A DNA stretch of 64,000 nucleotides from JAIBJN01 sp963825255 (lineage in GTDB: Bacteria > Actinomycetota > Thermoleophilia > Gaiellales > Gaiellaceae), in contig CAWGSF010000003.1 in assembly GCA_963825255.1 (NCBI GenBank), positions 62,001-126,000 on the forward strand, read 5' to 3'. Below are positions 46,563 to 54,494 of this stretch, piece by piece; position 1 is the first letter of the stretch, and the number at the start of each line of letters is the position of its first letter. The notes beneath the pieces are model-generated. The model did no database searches, was not told the origin of the DNA, and saw only the letters and a program-made list of their open reading frames with translations. The position numbers were made by a program, and so were the translations under genes.

Positions 46563-47273
46563 GTGACGGTCAGTTCCGCCTACGACGCCATCGCGGAGCT
46601 CTACGACCCGTGGAGCCGGAGCGTCACCGAGGACGTGGACTTCTACGTGGCCGAGGCGCGCAAGGCGGGCGGACCGGTGGTCGAGCTCGGGATCGGCACC
46701 GGCCGCATCGCGGTGCCCGTCGCGAGCGCCGGCGTGCCGGTCATCGGCGTGGACTCGTCGTCCGGGATGCTCGCCGTCTGCCGGCGCCGCGCCGAGGCGG
46801 CGGGCGTCGCGCGGCTCCTCGACCTCAGGCTCGGGGACATGCGCGACCCGCCGGTCGAGGAGCGAGTCCGGCTCGTGACCTCGCCGTTCCGCGCCCTCCT
46901 GCACCTCGAGACCGACGCCGACCGCAGCGCGGTCCTGGCCGCGGCCTTCCACCTGCTCGAGCCCGGCGGGCGCTTCGTCTTCGACGTCTTCGCCCCGAGC
47001 AAGGAGGACATCGAGGAGACGCACGACCGCTGGCTCGAGCGTGAGCCCGGCATCTGGGAACGGGCGACGTGGGACCTCGACCGGTGCGTGCTCACGCTCC
47101 GGATGCGCGGCCCCGAGACCGAGACCTCGATGCGTCTCGCCTGGCTCCCGCTCGAGCGGTGGGAGACGCTGATCGAGGAGGCCGGCTTCGAGATCGTCGC
47201 CTGCTACGGCTGGTTCGACCTGCGTCCGTTCGCAGGGGGCGAGGACATGGTCTGGCTCGCCCGCCGTCCCTAA
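46563..47273 (+). CDS. class I SAM-dependent methyltransferase
   Basis: 236 residues: motif I VVELGIGTGRIAVPVASAG, an acidic motif II near IGVDSS, and the post-I FRALLHLETDADR/LLEPGGRFVFDVF. The acceptor is unknown. GTG 46563 lies seven bases after TATCAT with no ribosome-binding site, a leaderless arrangement. Confidence 0.85.
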   Translation: MTVSSAYDAIAELYDPWSRSVTEDVDFYVAEARKAGGPVVELGIGTGRIAVPVASAGVPVIGVDSSSGMLAVCRRRAEAAGVARLLDLRLGDMRDPPVEERVRLVTSPFRALLHLETDADRSAVLAAAFHLLEPGGRFVFDVFAPSKEDIEETHDRWLEREPGIWERATWDLDRCVLTLRMRGPETETSMRLAWLPLERWETLIEEAGFEIVACYGWFDLRPFAGGEDMVWLARRP

Positions 47274-47280
47274 AAGCCAC

Positions 47281-47422
47281 GGCCGGGGTCTGACCCCTGA
47301 CATGCCTGTTCTGGGCCCGTCGAGGCGGGTCGGACCCGCGCGAGAGCCGGGCTGCTAGTGCGAATGCCGCGGGTGACCGTGGCCGTTTCGGCCATGGCCG
47401 GGGTCTGACCCCGGCCATGGCC
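47281..47422. repeat. direct copies of a GGGGTC-TGA-CCCC palindrome
   Basis: GGCCGGGGTCTGACCCC occurs at 47281-47297 and 47396-47412. The second copy is extended to a perfect 33-base inverted repeat (47390-47422, 15-bp arms, CTG loop). It sits between convergent genes and may act as a bidirectional terminator or belong to a dispersed repeat family; GGCGGGGTCAGGC at 28732 is a partial match. Confidence 0.6.
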
Positions 47423-47435
47423 TTCGCGGGCGGTC

Positions 47436-47822
47436 TTACTCGCCCCAGCCGTCGTGGGGCTGTTGGCGCCCGGGCTCGACGTGCCAGTACTCGCGCAGGG
47501 CCTCGCAGCGGCCGTCGGGCGCGAAACGGAGAAGCAGGCACCCGGGAAGGGTGATCTCCTCGCCGTCGTCCTGCATCGTCGCCCACCACTCGACCGCGAC
47601 CTTGCTCCCGTCGACGATCGGTGTCCCCATGACGACGTCGGCCTTCTCCTGGGTCGACGTCGCCCTCGTCCAGTAGCCGCGGATGCCGTCGGAGCCGACG
47701 TCCGGCTCGCGGAACGGGCTCGAGCGGTACTCGGCGTCCTCGGTGAACAGCGCGACCACTGCGTCGGCGTCCTTCTCACGCCACACGCGGCCGTACTCGT
47801 CGACCCACTCCTGCACGGTCAT
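47436..47822 (-). CDS. SnoaL-like (NTF2-fold) protein
   Basis: 128 residues of the alpha+beta cone: VQEWVDEYGRVWREKDADAVVALFTEDAEYR at the start, then GIRGYWTRATSTQ and VAVEWWATMQDDGEEITLPG. Such proteins are cyclases, hydrolases or ligand binders. GGAGG lies five bases before ATG 47822. Starts four bases inside the end of the trmH gene. Confidence 0.85.
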   Translation of the reverse strand: MTVQEWVDEYGRVWREKDADAVVALFTEDAEYRSSPFREPDVGSDGIRGYWTRATSTQEKADVVMGTPIVDGSKVAVEWWATMQDDGEEITLPGCLLLRFAPDGRCEALREYWHVEPGRQQPHDGWGE

Positions 47823-48535
47823 CGTGTCCTCCTCCATTCGTAGAGGGCGATCGCCGCCGCGGCGGCGACGTTCAGCGACTCGGCCTGCGCCGCCTGCGGA
47901 ATCGTCGCGAGGGCGTCGCAGCCGGCGACGACGTCCTCGGGCAACCCCTCGCGCTCCGCTCCGAGCAGGAACGTGATCCGCTCCTCGAGCTCGAGCTCCG
48001 GGAGGGGAACGCCGCCCGTGGGGACGAGCCCGATCCGCGGGCCGGGCGCGTCGGCGAACGGGCCGAGCGGCACGCGGAAGATCGCGCCGGCCGAGGCACG
48101 CAGGGCCTTCGGCCCGGTCGGGTCGGCGCAGCCGGGCGAGAGGGCGACGAACGCGGGGCCGAGCGCGTCCGCGACGCGCACGATGGTGCCCACGTTCCCG
48201 GGATCCGCCACACGCCAGAGCGCGAGCCCGAGAGCCCGGTCGAGCCCGGCCGGGAGATCGGCCCGCCGGAAGACCGCGACAACCCGGGCCGGGTGGGCGA
48301 GCGTGGAGAGCCCGCGCATCAGGTCGGGCGAGACCGCCTCCGCGCCGGGAAGCCGATCGAAGAGCGCGGGCCGCTCCGCGTCGACGAGGGCCTCCACGGG
48401 CTCGAGGCCGGCGTCGAGCCCCGCGGCGACGACGTCCTCGCCCTCGCACGCGAAGAGCCCGAGCTTCTCGCGCTGGCGCCGCCCCTCGAGCTTGCGGACG
48501 AGCTTGAGGCGGGGGTTGGCGGCCGAGGTGATCAG
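47819..48535 (-). CDS. TrmH/SpoU-family RNA 2'-O-methyltransferase
   Basis: A SPOUT methyltransferase of about 238 residues: an N-terminal substrate-binding domain (NPRLKLVRKLEG, LFACEGEDVVAAGLD) and the knotted catalytic domain with VADPGNVGTIVRVADALG, FLLGAEREGLPEDV and ESLNVAAAAAIALYEW (motifs 1-3). Modifies rRNA or tRNA. No ATG, GTG or TTG occurs before GTG 48397, which would delete the first domain; CTG 48535 fits the conserved ITSAANPRLK start. It lies 18 bp after rplT. Confidence 0.88.
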   Translation of the reverse strand: MITSAANPRLKLVRKLEGRRQREKLGLFACEGEDVVAAGLDAGLEPVEALVDAERPALFDRLPGAEAVSPDLMRGLSTLAHPARVVAVFRRADLPAGLDRALGLALWRVADPGNVGTIVRVADALGPAFVALSPGCADPTGPKALRASAGAIFRVPLGPFADAPGPRIGLVPTGGVPLPELELEERITFLLGAEREGLPEDVVAGCDALATIPQAAQAESLNVAAAAAIALYEWRRTR

Positions 48536-48553
48536 GGCCGGCCCCGCCGAGGC

Positions 48554-48913
48554 TCAGGCCTCGAGGGCGGCCTTCGCCCGCTCCGCGATCTTCGCGAAGC
48601 CGGCGGGATCGTTGACCGCGATGTCCGCGAGCACCTTGCGATCGAGCTCGATCTCGGCCTTCCGGCAGCCCGACACGAACTGGTTGTAGGAGAGGCCCTC
48701 CCGCCGGGCGGCCGCGTTGATCCGCACGATCCAGAGACGGCGGAAGACGCGCTTCTTGCGCTTGCGGTCGCGGTAGGCGTGGTTGTCCGCCTTCTGGACG
48801 GCCTCCTTCGCCTTGCGATAGGAGATCGAGCTCTGGCCGACGTAGCCCTTCGCCCGCTCGAGGACCTTGCGGCGCTTCTTGCGTGCGTGGACGGATCGCT
48901 TCACGCGGGGCAT
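48554..48913 (-). CDS. rplT: 50S ribosomal protein L20
   Basis: 119 residues: PRVKRSVHARKKRRKVLERAKGY, the rRNA-binding tail, then RRLWIVRINAAARREGLSYNQFV. Organises the 23S 5' domain during assembly and in some bacteria represses its own operon. Third gene of infC-rpmI-rplT. Confidence 0.98.
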   Translation of the reverse strand: MPRVKRSVHARKKRRKVLERAKGYVGQSSISYRKAKEAVQKADNHAYRDRKRKKRVFRRLWIVRINAAARREGLSYNQFVSGCRKAEIELDRKVLADIAVNDPAGFAKIAERAKAALEA

Positions 48914-48931
48914 CTCGCTCCTCCTTCCCCG

Positions 48932-49126
48932 CTACCGCCCGAGCAGGCGCCGGACCTCGCGGACGTCCGAGGAGTCCAGCGGATGCACGCGGCGAAACGC
49001 GCGGCGGCGCTTGGCGGTCTTCTTCTCGAGGTTGTGGCTCTTCATGGCGTGGCGCCGCAGGATGCGGCCCGTCCCGGTGACCTTGAACCGCTTCTTCGCG
49101 GCGGAGTTGTTCTTCTGCTTAGGCAC
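48932..49126 (-). CDS. rpmI: 50S ribosomal protein L35
   Basis: 64 residues, basic, with the standard PKQKNNSAAKKRFKVTGTGR and RRHAMKSHNLEKKTAKRRR. Its ATG lies inside the last codons of infC (8-base overlap), the usual coupled order. Confidence 0.98.
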   Translation of the reverse strand: MPKQKNNSAAKKRFKVTGTGRILRRHAMKSHNLEKKTAKRRRAFRRVHPLDSSDVREVRRLLGR

Positions 49127-49700
49127 TCTGAGCTGCTCCCACTTCCCGGCCGACGGTCTTGTGAGGCGCCAGCACCATGACCATGTTGCGCCCGTCCTGG
49201 ATCGGCGGGGACTCGACCGTCCCCAGGTCCTTGACGTCCTCCGCGAGGCGCATGAGCAGGTCGCGACCGCGCTCGGGGTGCGTCTGCTCGCGTCCCCGGA
49301 ACATGATCGTCACCTTCACCTTCGCCCGTGCGTTGAGGAACCGCATGACATGGCCCTTCTTGGTCTCGTAGTCGTGAACGCCGATCTTCGGGCGGAGCTT
49401 GATCTCCTTGACCTGGATCTGCGACTGGTGCTTCCTCGCGGTCTTGGCCTTCTGCTCCTGCTCGTACTTGTACTTCCCGTAGTCCATGATCCGGGCCACG
49501 GGCGGGTCGGCGCTGGCCGCCACCTCGACCAGGTCGAGGTCCTTCGAGTAGGCGTACTCGAGCGCCTCGTCCGTCGGCTTGATCCCGACCTGGGAGCCGT
49601 CCGAGTCGACCAGCCGAACCCGAGGAACCCGGATCTTCTCGTTGATCCGCGTCGTGTCCTGCTGCGGCCTGGACTGGTCGAACCTTCGCCTCGGCCTCAC
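49119..49700 (-). CDS. infC: translation initiation factor IF-3
   Basis: 193 residues: the N-terminal domain with DTTRINEKIRVPRVRLVDSDG, the linker KYKYEQEQKAKTARKHQ and the C-terminal domain MFRGREQTHPERGRDLL. Binds the 30S subunit and checks the start codon. The GTG at 49700 has no close ribosome-binding site; an AGGAGGAGG lies about 27 bases upstream, and a mini-frame TTG-GTG-ACG-TTT-CAG-TGA between them ends on the GTG as GTGA. IF-3 genes often have unusual starts that support autoregulation. Confidence 0.95.
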   Translation of the reverse strand: MRPRRRFDQSRPQQDTTRINEKIRVPRVRLVDSDGSQVGIKPTDEALEYAYSKDLDLVEVAASADPPVARIMDYGKYKYEQEQKAKTARKHQSQIQVKEIKLRPKIGVHDYETKKGHVMRFLNARAKVKVTIMFRGREQTHPERGRDLLMRLAEDVKDLGTVESPPIQDGRNMVMVLAPHKTVGREVGAAQSA

Positions 49701-49736
49701 TGAAACGTCACCAAGCTGTGCTGCGTCCTCCTCCTA

Positions 49737-49818
49737 GAAACAACGAAAAGCTGCACGCAGGCAGCTCGTCAATTCCCCGATGTGGTCGAACCTCCGACGG
49801 GCCCGCGGCCCCGGAGGT
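49737..49818 (-). promoter_or_regulatory. infC leader: hairpin plus terminator-like hairpin
   Basis: On the reverse strand, after thrS, a hairpin (ACCTCCG/CGGAGGT outer arms, GGGCC/GGCCC inner arms, 49790-49818) is followed by a second hairpin AGCTGC-CTGCGT-GCAGCT (49749-49766) and TTTTCGTTGTTT, then the AGGAGGAGG before infC. This is the layout of a transcription attenuator, or of a plain thrS terminator with infC downstream. Confidence 0.55.
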
Positions 49819-49846
49819 GAGGAAACGTCGCTCCTGCTTGCAGGGC

Positions 49847-51739
49847 TCAGATAGTAGCAGCGCCCCGCAGCTCCTCCACGAGAGCCTCGACGGACGTCGT
49901 CCCCTGCTCGCCGCCGCGCCGTCTGACCGACACCGACTCGAGGGACTCGCGGTCGCCCCAGACGACGACGTAGGGCACCTTGGCGAGCTCGGCGTCGCGG
50001 ATTCGCCGTCCGAGCGTCTCCTCCCGCTCGTCGACGCCCGCGCGGAAGCCCTCCGCGCGCAGCTGGTCCGCGAGCGACTCCGCGTCGGCGCGGTGGGCAT
50101 CCGAGACCGGGAGCACCCGGACCTGCTCCGGCGCGAGGAAGAGCGGGAGGTCGCCGCCCGTGTGCTCGAGGTAGACGCCGACGAACCGCTCGAGGGAGCC
50201 CAGGAGCGCGCGGTGGATCATCGCCGGCGTGTGCTCGGCGTTGTCGTCGCCCTGGTACGTGAGGCCGAAGCGCTTCGGCATCTGCAGGTCGAGCTGGACG
50301 GTGCCGAGCTGCCAGCTGCGCCCGAGCGAGTCGGCCATGTGCAGGTCGATCTTCGGCCCGTAGAACGACCCCTCGCCGGAGCTCTCGACGTACTCGAGCC
50401 CCTTGGCGGCGAGCGCCTTGCGCAGCTCCTCCTCGGCGAAGTCCCATTCCTCGTCGGTGCCGAGCTTGTTGTCGGGCCGCAGCGAGAGCTCCGCGCGGAT
50501 GTCGAGCTCGAACAGGTCGTAGAGGTAGTAGGCGTAGTCGAGGCAGGCGAGGAGCTCGTCCTGGATCTGGTCGGTCGTGCAGTAGATGTGCGCGTCGTCC
50601 TGCACGAAGTGGCGCACCCGGAGGAGCCCGTGGAGGACGCCGGAGAGCTCGTTGCGGTGCAGGTTCCCCGCCTCCGCGATCCGCAGCGGCAATTCGCGGT
50701 AGCTGTGCGGCGAGAGCGAGTAGAGGAGGCAGTGGCCCGGGCAGTTCATCGGCTTGAGGCCGAAGTCGCGCCCCTCGATCTCCAGCCGGAACATGTGCTC
50801 CTGGTACTTCTCCCAGTGGCCCGACGTGCGCCAGAGCTCCGAGTCGTAGAGCTGGGGCGTCCGGACCTCCTCGTAGCCGCGCCTCGCGTTCTCGCGGCGC
50901 CGCAGGTCCTCGAGCACGTTCCAGACGATCATCCCGCGCGGGTGCCAGAAGGGCATTCCCGGCGCCTGCTCGGAGAAATCGAAGAGCTGGAGGTCCTTGC
51001 CCAGGCGGCGGTGGTCGCGCCGCTTCGCCTCCTCGATCCGGTGCAGGTGGTCCTCGAGGTCCTGCGGGTCGAAGAACGCCGTCCCGTAGATGCGCGTGAG
51101 CTGCGGGCGGTTCTCGTCGCCACGCCAGTACGCGCCGGCCAGCGAGAGGAGCTTCACGGCCTTGATCGGCTCCGCGTTTACGAGATGCGGGCCCCGGCAC
51201 AGGTCGACGAAGTCGCCCTGCTTGTAGAACGAGATGTCGCCCTCGGCCGTGTCCACGAGCTCGACCTTGAACGGCTCGCCCTCGCTCTCGAAGTAGCTGC
51301 GCGCCTCGTCGCGGGTCGTCTCCCAGCGCTCCCAGGACCGGCCGTCGGCGATCTCGCGCCTGATCTCCTCCTCGAGCCGCTCGAGCGCGTCCTCGGTCAC
51401 GGGCTCCGGGAACTCGAAGTCGTAGTAGAAGCCGTTCTCGATCGGCGGGCCGATGGCGACCTTCGTGCCCGGGTACAGGCGGCGCGCCGCCTCCGCGAGG
51501 AGGTGGGCCGCCGAATGCCGGAGGACGAAGAGGGCGTCCGGATCCTCGCGGTCCCTGGTCGTCAGGATCTGGATCTGCTCCCCGTCCACGAGCGGCAGCC
51601 GCAGGTCGCGCACCGAGCCGTTCGCACGGACGAGGACGGCCTGCTCGGCGAGCCTCGGCCCGATCGCCCGCGCGGCGTCGAGCCCCGTCGCGCCGTCGGG
51701 GAGCTCGAGCTCGGACTCGTCGGGGAGGATCACCCGCAT
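49847..51739 (-). CDS. thrS: threonyl-tRNA synthetase
   Basis: Charges tRNA-Thr; 630 residues. TGS domain at the start (RVILPDESELELPDG), the editing domain (HSAAHLLAEAARRLYP, CRGPHL zinc/His block), the class II core (MPFWHPRG, MNCPGHC zinc Cys, HRNELSGVLHGLLRVRHF motif 2, MIHRALLGSLERF motif 3) and an anticodon domain. ATG 51739 has no ribosome-binding site but TATTCT eight bases upstream, so it is probably leaderless and has no room for a T-box. Confidence 0.97.
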   Translation of the reverse strand: MRVILPDESELELPDGATGLDAARAIGPRLAEQAVLVRANGSVRDLRLPLVDGEQIQILTTRDREDPDALFVLRHSAAHLLAEAARRLYPGTKVAIGPPIENGFYYDFEFPEPVTEDALERLEEEIRREIADGRSWERWETTRDEARSYFESEGEPFKVELVDTAEGDISFYKQGDFVDLCRGPHLVNAEPIKAVKLLSLAGAYWRGDENRPQLTRIYGTAFFDPQDLEDHLHRIEEAKRRDHRRLGKDLQLFDFSEQAPGMPFWHPRGMIVWNVLEDLRRRENARRGYEEVRTPQLYDSELWRTSGHWEKYQEHMFRLEIEGRDFGLKPMNCPGHCLLYSLSPHSYRELPLRIAEAGNLHRNELSGVLHGLLRVRHFVQDDAHIYCTTDQIQDELLACLDYAYYLYDLFELDIRAELSLRPDNKLGTDEEWDFAEEELRKALAAKGLEYVESSGEGSFYGPKIDLHMADSLGRSWQLGTVQLDLQMPKRFGLTYQGDDNAEHTPAMIHRALLGSLERFVGVYLEHTGGDLPLFLAPEQVRVLPVSDAHRADAESLADQLRAEGFRAGVDEREETLGRRIRDAELAKVPYVVVWGDRESLESVSVRRRGGEQGTTSVEALVEELRGAATI

Positions 51740-51756
51740 GGAGAAAGAGAATACGG

Positions 51757-52371
51757 CTACGACGCCAGCGCCCGCGCGAGCGCGTCCCGCCCGTTCTCGA
51801 GCACCGGCTCGCCGTGGGAGACGAGCACGAGCTCGACCGGGAGCTCCAGGACGGGCGCGAGGGCGGAGCGGAGCTCCGACTGGCCCATGCCGCTCGCCAG
51901 ATAGCGGAGCCACGACTCGGCGCAGAGCCGGAGGCCGCCGCGATCGTCGCCGATCACGCGGTCTCCCGGGATCAGCGCGCGGTGCTCGGGCAACCAGACC
52001 ATCGTCTCCCCCGCTCCTACGATCCGAACGGTCTCGACGCCCTCGGGCAGGTTCGGGCGGGCGCGCGAGGTCGAGGCCCGGTACCGCTCGGCCAGCTCGT
52101 CGCGGCTCCGCCGATGGAACTGGATCGTGGTCAGGATCGCGACTCGCCGTCCGTGGCGACGCACGAGGGTGTCGAGCTCGTCCCGCAGGTCGACGCGATC
52201 GGCCGGGACGAGCGGGTCGACGAGGACGAGTGCGTCGGGCCCCGCGTACGCGACGGAGCCGACCTCGGGGCCCCAGTCGGCGGGGCTTCCGGGCGTAGGA
52301 GCGGGATCCGCCTCGGGGTGGAGCGCCGTCCAGCGGTAGAGGCGGGGACGGAGCTCGGTGAGGACGCTCAC
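51757..52371 (-). CDS. metallo-beta-lactamase-like fold protein lacking the metal motif
   Basis: 204 residues. The pattern is that of an MBL fold: SVAYAGPDALVLVDPLVP, then VAILTTIQFHRRSRDELAERY where HxHxDH would lie, IVGAGETMVWLPEHRALIPGDRVIGD and LVLVSHGEPV. Only single histidines remain, so metal catalysis is doubtful. GTG 52371 overlaps the YjbR-like stop by four bases. Function unknown. Confidence 0.65.
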   Translation of the reverse strand: MSVLTELRPRLYRWTALHPEADPAPTPGSPADWGPEVGSVAYAGPDALVLVDPLVPADRVDLRDELDTLVRRHGRRVAILTTIQFHRRSRDELAERYRASTSRARPNLPEGVETVRIVGAGETMVWLPEHRALIPGDRVIGDDRGGLRLCAESWLRYLASGMGQSELRSALAPVLELPVELVLVSHGEPVLENGRDALARALAS

Positions 52372-52724
52372 TCGCCCTCGACGGCCGCGCGCAGGTGCGG
52401 CGGCGCCTTCAGCCAGTAGCTCTCGCGCAGCCACTCGAGCGCGGCCTCCAGCGACTCGTCGTCGGCGACCGTGGCCGTGACCCAGCCGTACCGGCCGACG
52501 TAGCGGGCGGTGCTCACGTACGGGAGGAAGTGCGCGATCTCACGCTCCTCCGGCGTGAGCTTCACGGTCAGCCGGACGGCATCCTCGCCCACCGACATGG
52601 ACGCAAACATCCGGTTCTCGGCCACCTTGAAGACGGGGTGGCCCCAGGGATCGTCCTCGTAGGTCTCGGGGAGCGAGAGCGCCAGCTCGCGGAGCCTCTC
52701 GGCCAGGTCGTCGAGGTCGGGCAC
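52368..52724 (-). CDS. MmcQ/YjbR-family protein
   Basis: 118 residues: LRELALSLPETYEDDPWGHPVFKVAENRMFASM, then RLTVKLTPEE and GWVTATVADDESLEAALEWLRESYWL. YjbR proteins have a double-wing DNA-binding-like fold; function unknown. GTG 52724 lies eight bases after TAGGCT on the reverse strand. Coupled to the next gene by GTGA. Confidence 0.85.
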   Translation of the reverse strand: MPDLDDLAERLRELALSLPETYEDDPWGHPVFKVAENRMFASMSVGEDAVRLTVKLTPEEREIAHFLPYVSTARYVGRYGWVTATVADDESLEAALEWLRESYWLKAPPHLRAAVEGE

Positions 52725-52775
52725 GCGAGGCCAGCCTATCCCCTTCCAGTCGCCCGCGAACTGTGAGGATTCTGC

Positions 52776-52797
52776 AAAATCACCCCCCGCTCGGGGG
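52776..52797 (-). terminator. reverse-strand intrinsic terminator after the MFS gene
   Basis: CCCCCG/CGGGGG hairpin followed on the reverse strand by TGATTTTG. It lies 230 bases past the MFS stop, in a 301-bp gap that also holds a 9-bp perfect hairpin at 52901-52934 (GAGGCGGAG/CTCCGCCTC). Nothing else was found in the gap. Confidence 0.55.
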
Positions 52798-53025
52798 CGG
52801 GCGCGTGGCGCGGGACGTACCCTCTGCCGCCGTGCGGGCCGGAGGCCCGGAGCTCGCCGCAGACTTCCGGATCTCCTCCGTGGCTCGCACAACGGACGCC
52901 GAGGCGGAGTCCCCGCCGCAAAGGGCTCCGCCTCGGGTCATCTCGAACCCTACCCCCGGGCTTCGCGCCGCGCCTCCCTCGTGCTAGGGGCAAGAGTCTT
53001 GCGGTACGGCTGACCCGAACCGGGA

Positions 53026-54297
53026 CTACGCGGCGAGCGCGAGGTCCTCGCGCGCCGCGAGGATGGGTTGCTCGAGCGGCTGCTCGTCTGCGGCCATGCC
53101 GGCGAGGAACGGCAGCGAGAGGAGGATCGGAATGCCGATCGCGACCCACATGGCGCCGTAGCCGTTCGTTCCGGGGAAGTACGAGCCGAGGAGGTCGATC
53201 GCGAGGCCGACCGCGATCGGGCCGGCGATCGCCCCGAGCGCCCGCGAGAAGCCGAAGAGCCCGGAGAGCGCGCCCTCGGCGCCCGGCGGCGTCATGCGGA
53301 CGAGCAGGCCGTATGGAAGCGTCATGACGACGGCGCCGGCGAGCGCGATGACCGGGAGGCCGACGAGGAAGGGGCCGAGCGACGAGAGCGCGGCGCCGAC
53401 GAGGAGGCCGAGGCCGTAGACCCAGAGCGACACGCGCATGAGCCGGTGGAGGCCCACGGCGTCGCCGAGCCGCCCGGCGCCGGCCGAGGCGACGACGTAC
53501 GCGCCGGCGACGACGCCGATCACGGCGGTCGCGGTTCCGACGGACTCGCCCAGGCCCTTGACGACGAAGAGGACGATGAACGTCTTCAGCCCCATGAAGG
53601 AGAGCTCCCAGAGGGCGTTGGCGATCACGAAGGAGCGGATCTCGGGGCGCTCCCGGACGAGCCGCAGGATGCCGGCGTCGACCGGAGCGGCCTGCGTCGT
53701 GGCGACCGAGGCCCGCGCGCGCTCACCGCCGCCGATTGCCCGCACGAGCGTGACGGTCGCGAGGACGACCGACGCGGCTGCGAGGACGAACGGGAGCGGC
53801 GTCCAGACGGAGAGGAGGAGCCCGCCGCCGACGAGCGCTGCGCCGAGGCCGAGGCCGCGCATGACGCCCTGCCAGCCCTGCGCGCGCCCCTGGTGGGTCG
53901 CGGGGACGAGCTCGGCGAAGAGCGCCTGGTACGGCGGGTAGTAGACGAAGTAGCCGACGTAGAAGAGCGAGATGAGCGCGAAGATCTGCGCGTAGCCGTG
54001 CGCGAACGGGAGGACAACGAGCGGAAGCGCGAGCAGCGGGGCGGCGACGAGCGCGTAGGGAAGCCGGCGGCCGAGGCGCGTCCGGGTCCGATCCGAGAGC
54101 GAGCCGACGACGATGGGCAGGAAGAGCGCGAAGGCGCCCTCGGCGCCGATCGCGATCCCGATGGCGCCGGCGGACGAGGTCTCCTGGCCGAGGAGCAGCG
54201 GCGCGTAGGTGGTGAGGACGCTCATCCCCAGAGCGAGCGCGAACGTCGGAAGCGCGAGAGCGCCGAGCATCCGGCCGATCCGGGGCGAGGGGGCCAT
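53026..54297 (-). CDS. MFS transporter (SLC45/sucrose-carrier-like)
   Basis: 423 residues, twelve hydrophobic segments. Loop 2-3 has the MFS signature as GSLSDRTRTRLGRRLPYALV and loop 8-9 AGRLGDAVGLHR. The ALPTFALALGMSVLTTYAPLLL start, the YYPPYQALFAELVPATHQGRAQGW block and LFGFSRALGAIAGPIAVGL resemble sugar carriers of the SLC45/GPH type; substrate unproven. ATG 54297, directly after a 34-residue membrane peptide gene. Confidence 0.88.
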   Translation of the reverse strand: MAPSPRIGRMLGALALPTFALALGMSVLTTYAPLLLGQETSSAGAIGIAIGAEGAFALFLPIVVGSLSDRTRTRLGRRLPYALVAAPLLALPLVVLPFAHGYAQIFALISLFYVGYFVYYPPYQALFAELVPATHQGRAQGWQGVMRGLGLGAALVGGGLLLSVWTPLPFVLAAASVVLATVTLVRAIGGGERARASVATTQAAPVDAGILRLVRERPEIRSFVIANALWELSFMGLKTFIVLFVVKGLGESVGTATAVIGVVAGAYVVASAGAGRLGDAVGLHRLMRVSLWVYGLGLLVGAALSSLGPFLVGLPVIALAGAVVMTLPYGLLVRMTPPGAEGALSGLFGFSRALGAIAGPIAVGLAIDLLGSYFPGTNGYGAMWVAIGIPILLSLPFLAGMAADEQPLEQPILAAREDLALAA

Positions 54298-54303
54298 CGC
54301 TCT

Positions 54304-54408
54304 CTAGGCGACGGCCCAGCGCACGCCGCGAACCGTCCAGCCGCCGACGGCGAGCATGAGGACCGCGAAGACCACGGCGCCGAGGAAGATTTTCTTCTTG
54401 AACGTCAT
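54304..54408 (-). CDS. 34-residue membrane peptide
   Basis: MTFKKKIFLGAVVFAVLMLA and a short tail VGGWTVRGVRWAVA: three lysines, one membrane helix, and a stop seven bases before the MFS ATG. A purine-rich GGGAGAG is about 13 bases upstream. Its tight position ahead of the transporter suggests a small partner protein. Confidence 0.55.
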   Translation of the reverse strand: MTFKKKIFLGAVVFAVLMLAVGGWTVRGVRWAVA

Positions 54409-54494
54409 GGCCACACTCTCCCGCCTCGGCCACTAGACGAGAATGGGGGCACCCGGCTTCCTTCGGTGCGGTTTTCCGCACCGTGGTTCGAGTG

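Noticed and set aside
51740..51756. T-box upstream of thrS
   Set aside because: The -10-like hexamer is eight bases before the ATG, leaving no leader to hold a T-box.
52763..52987. 74-codon forward frame in the gap before the MFS gene
   Set aside because: It runs through two strong hairpins and a terminator, with no family resemblance or ribosome-binding site.
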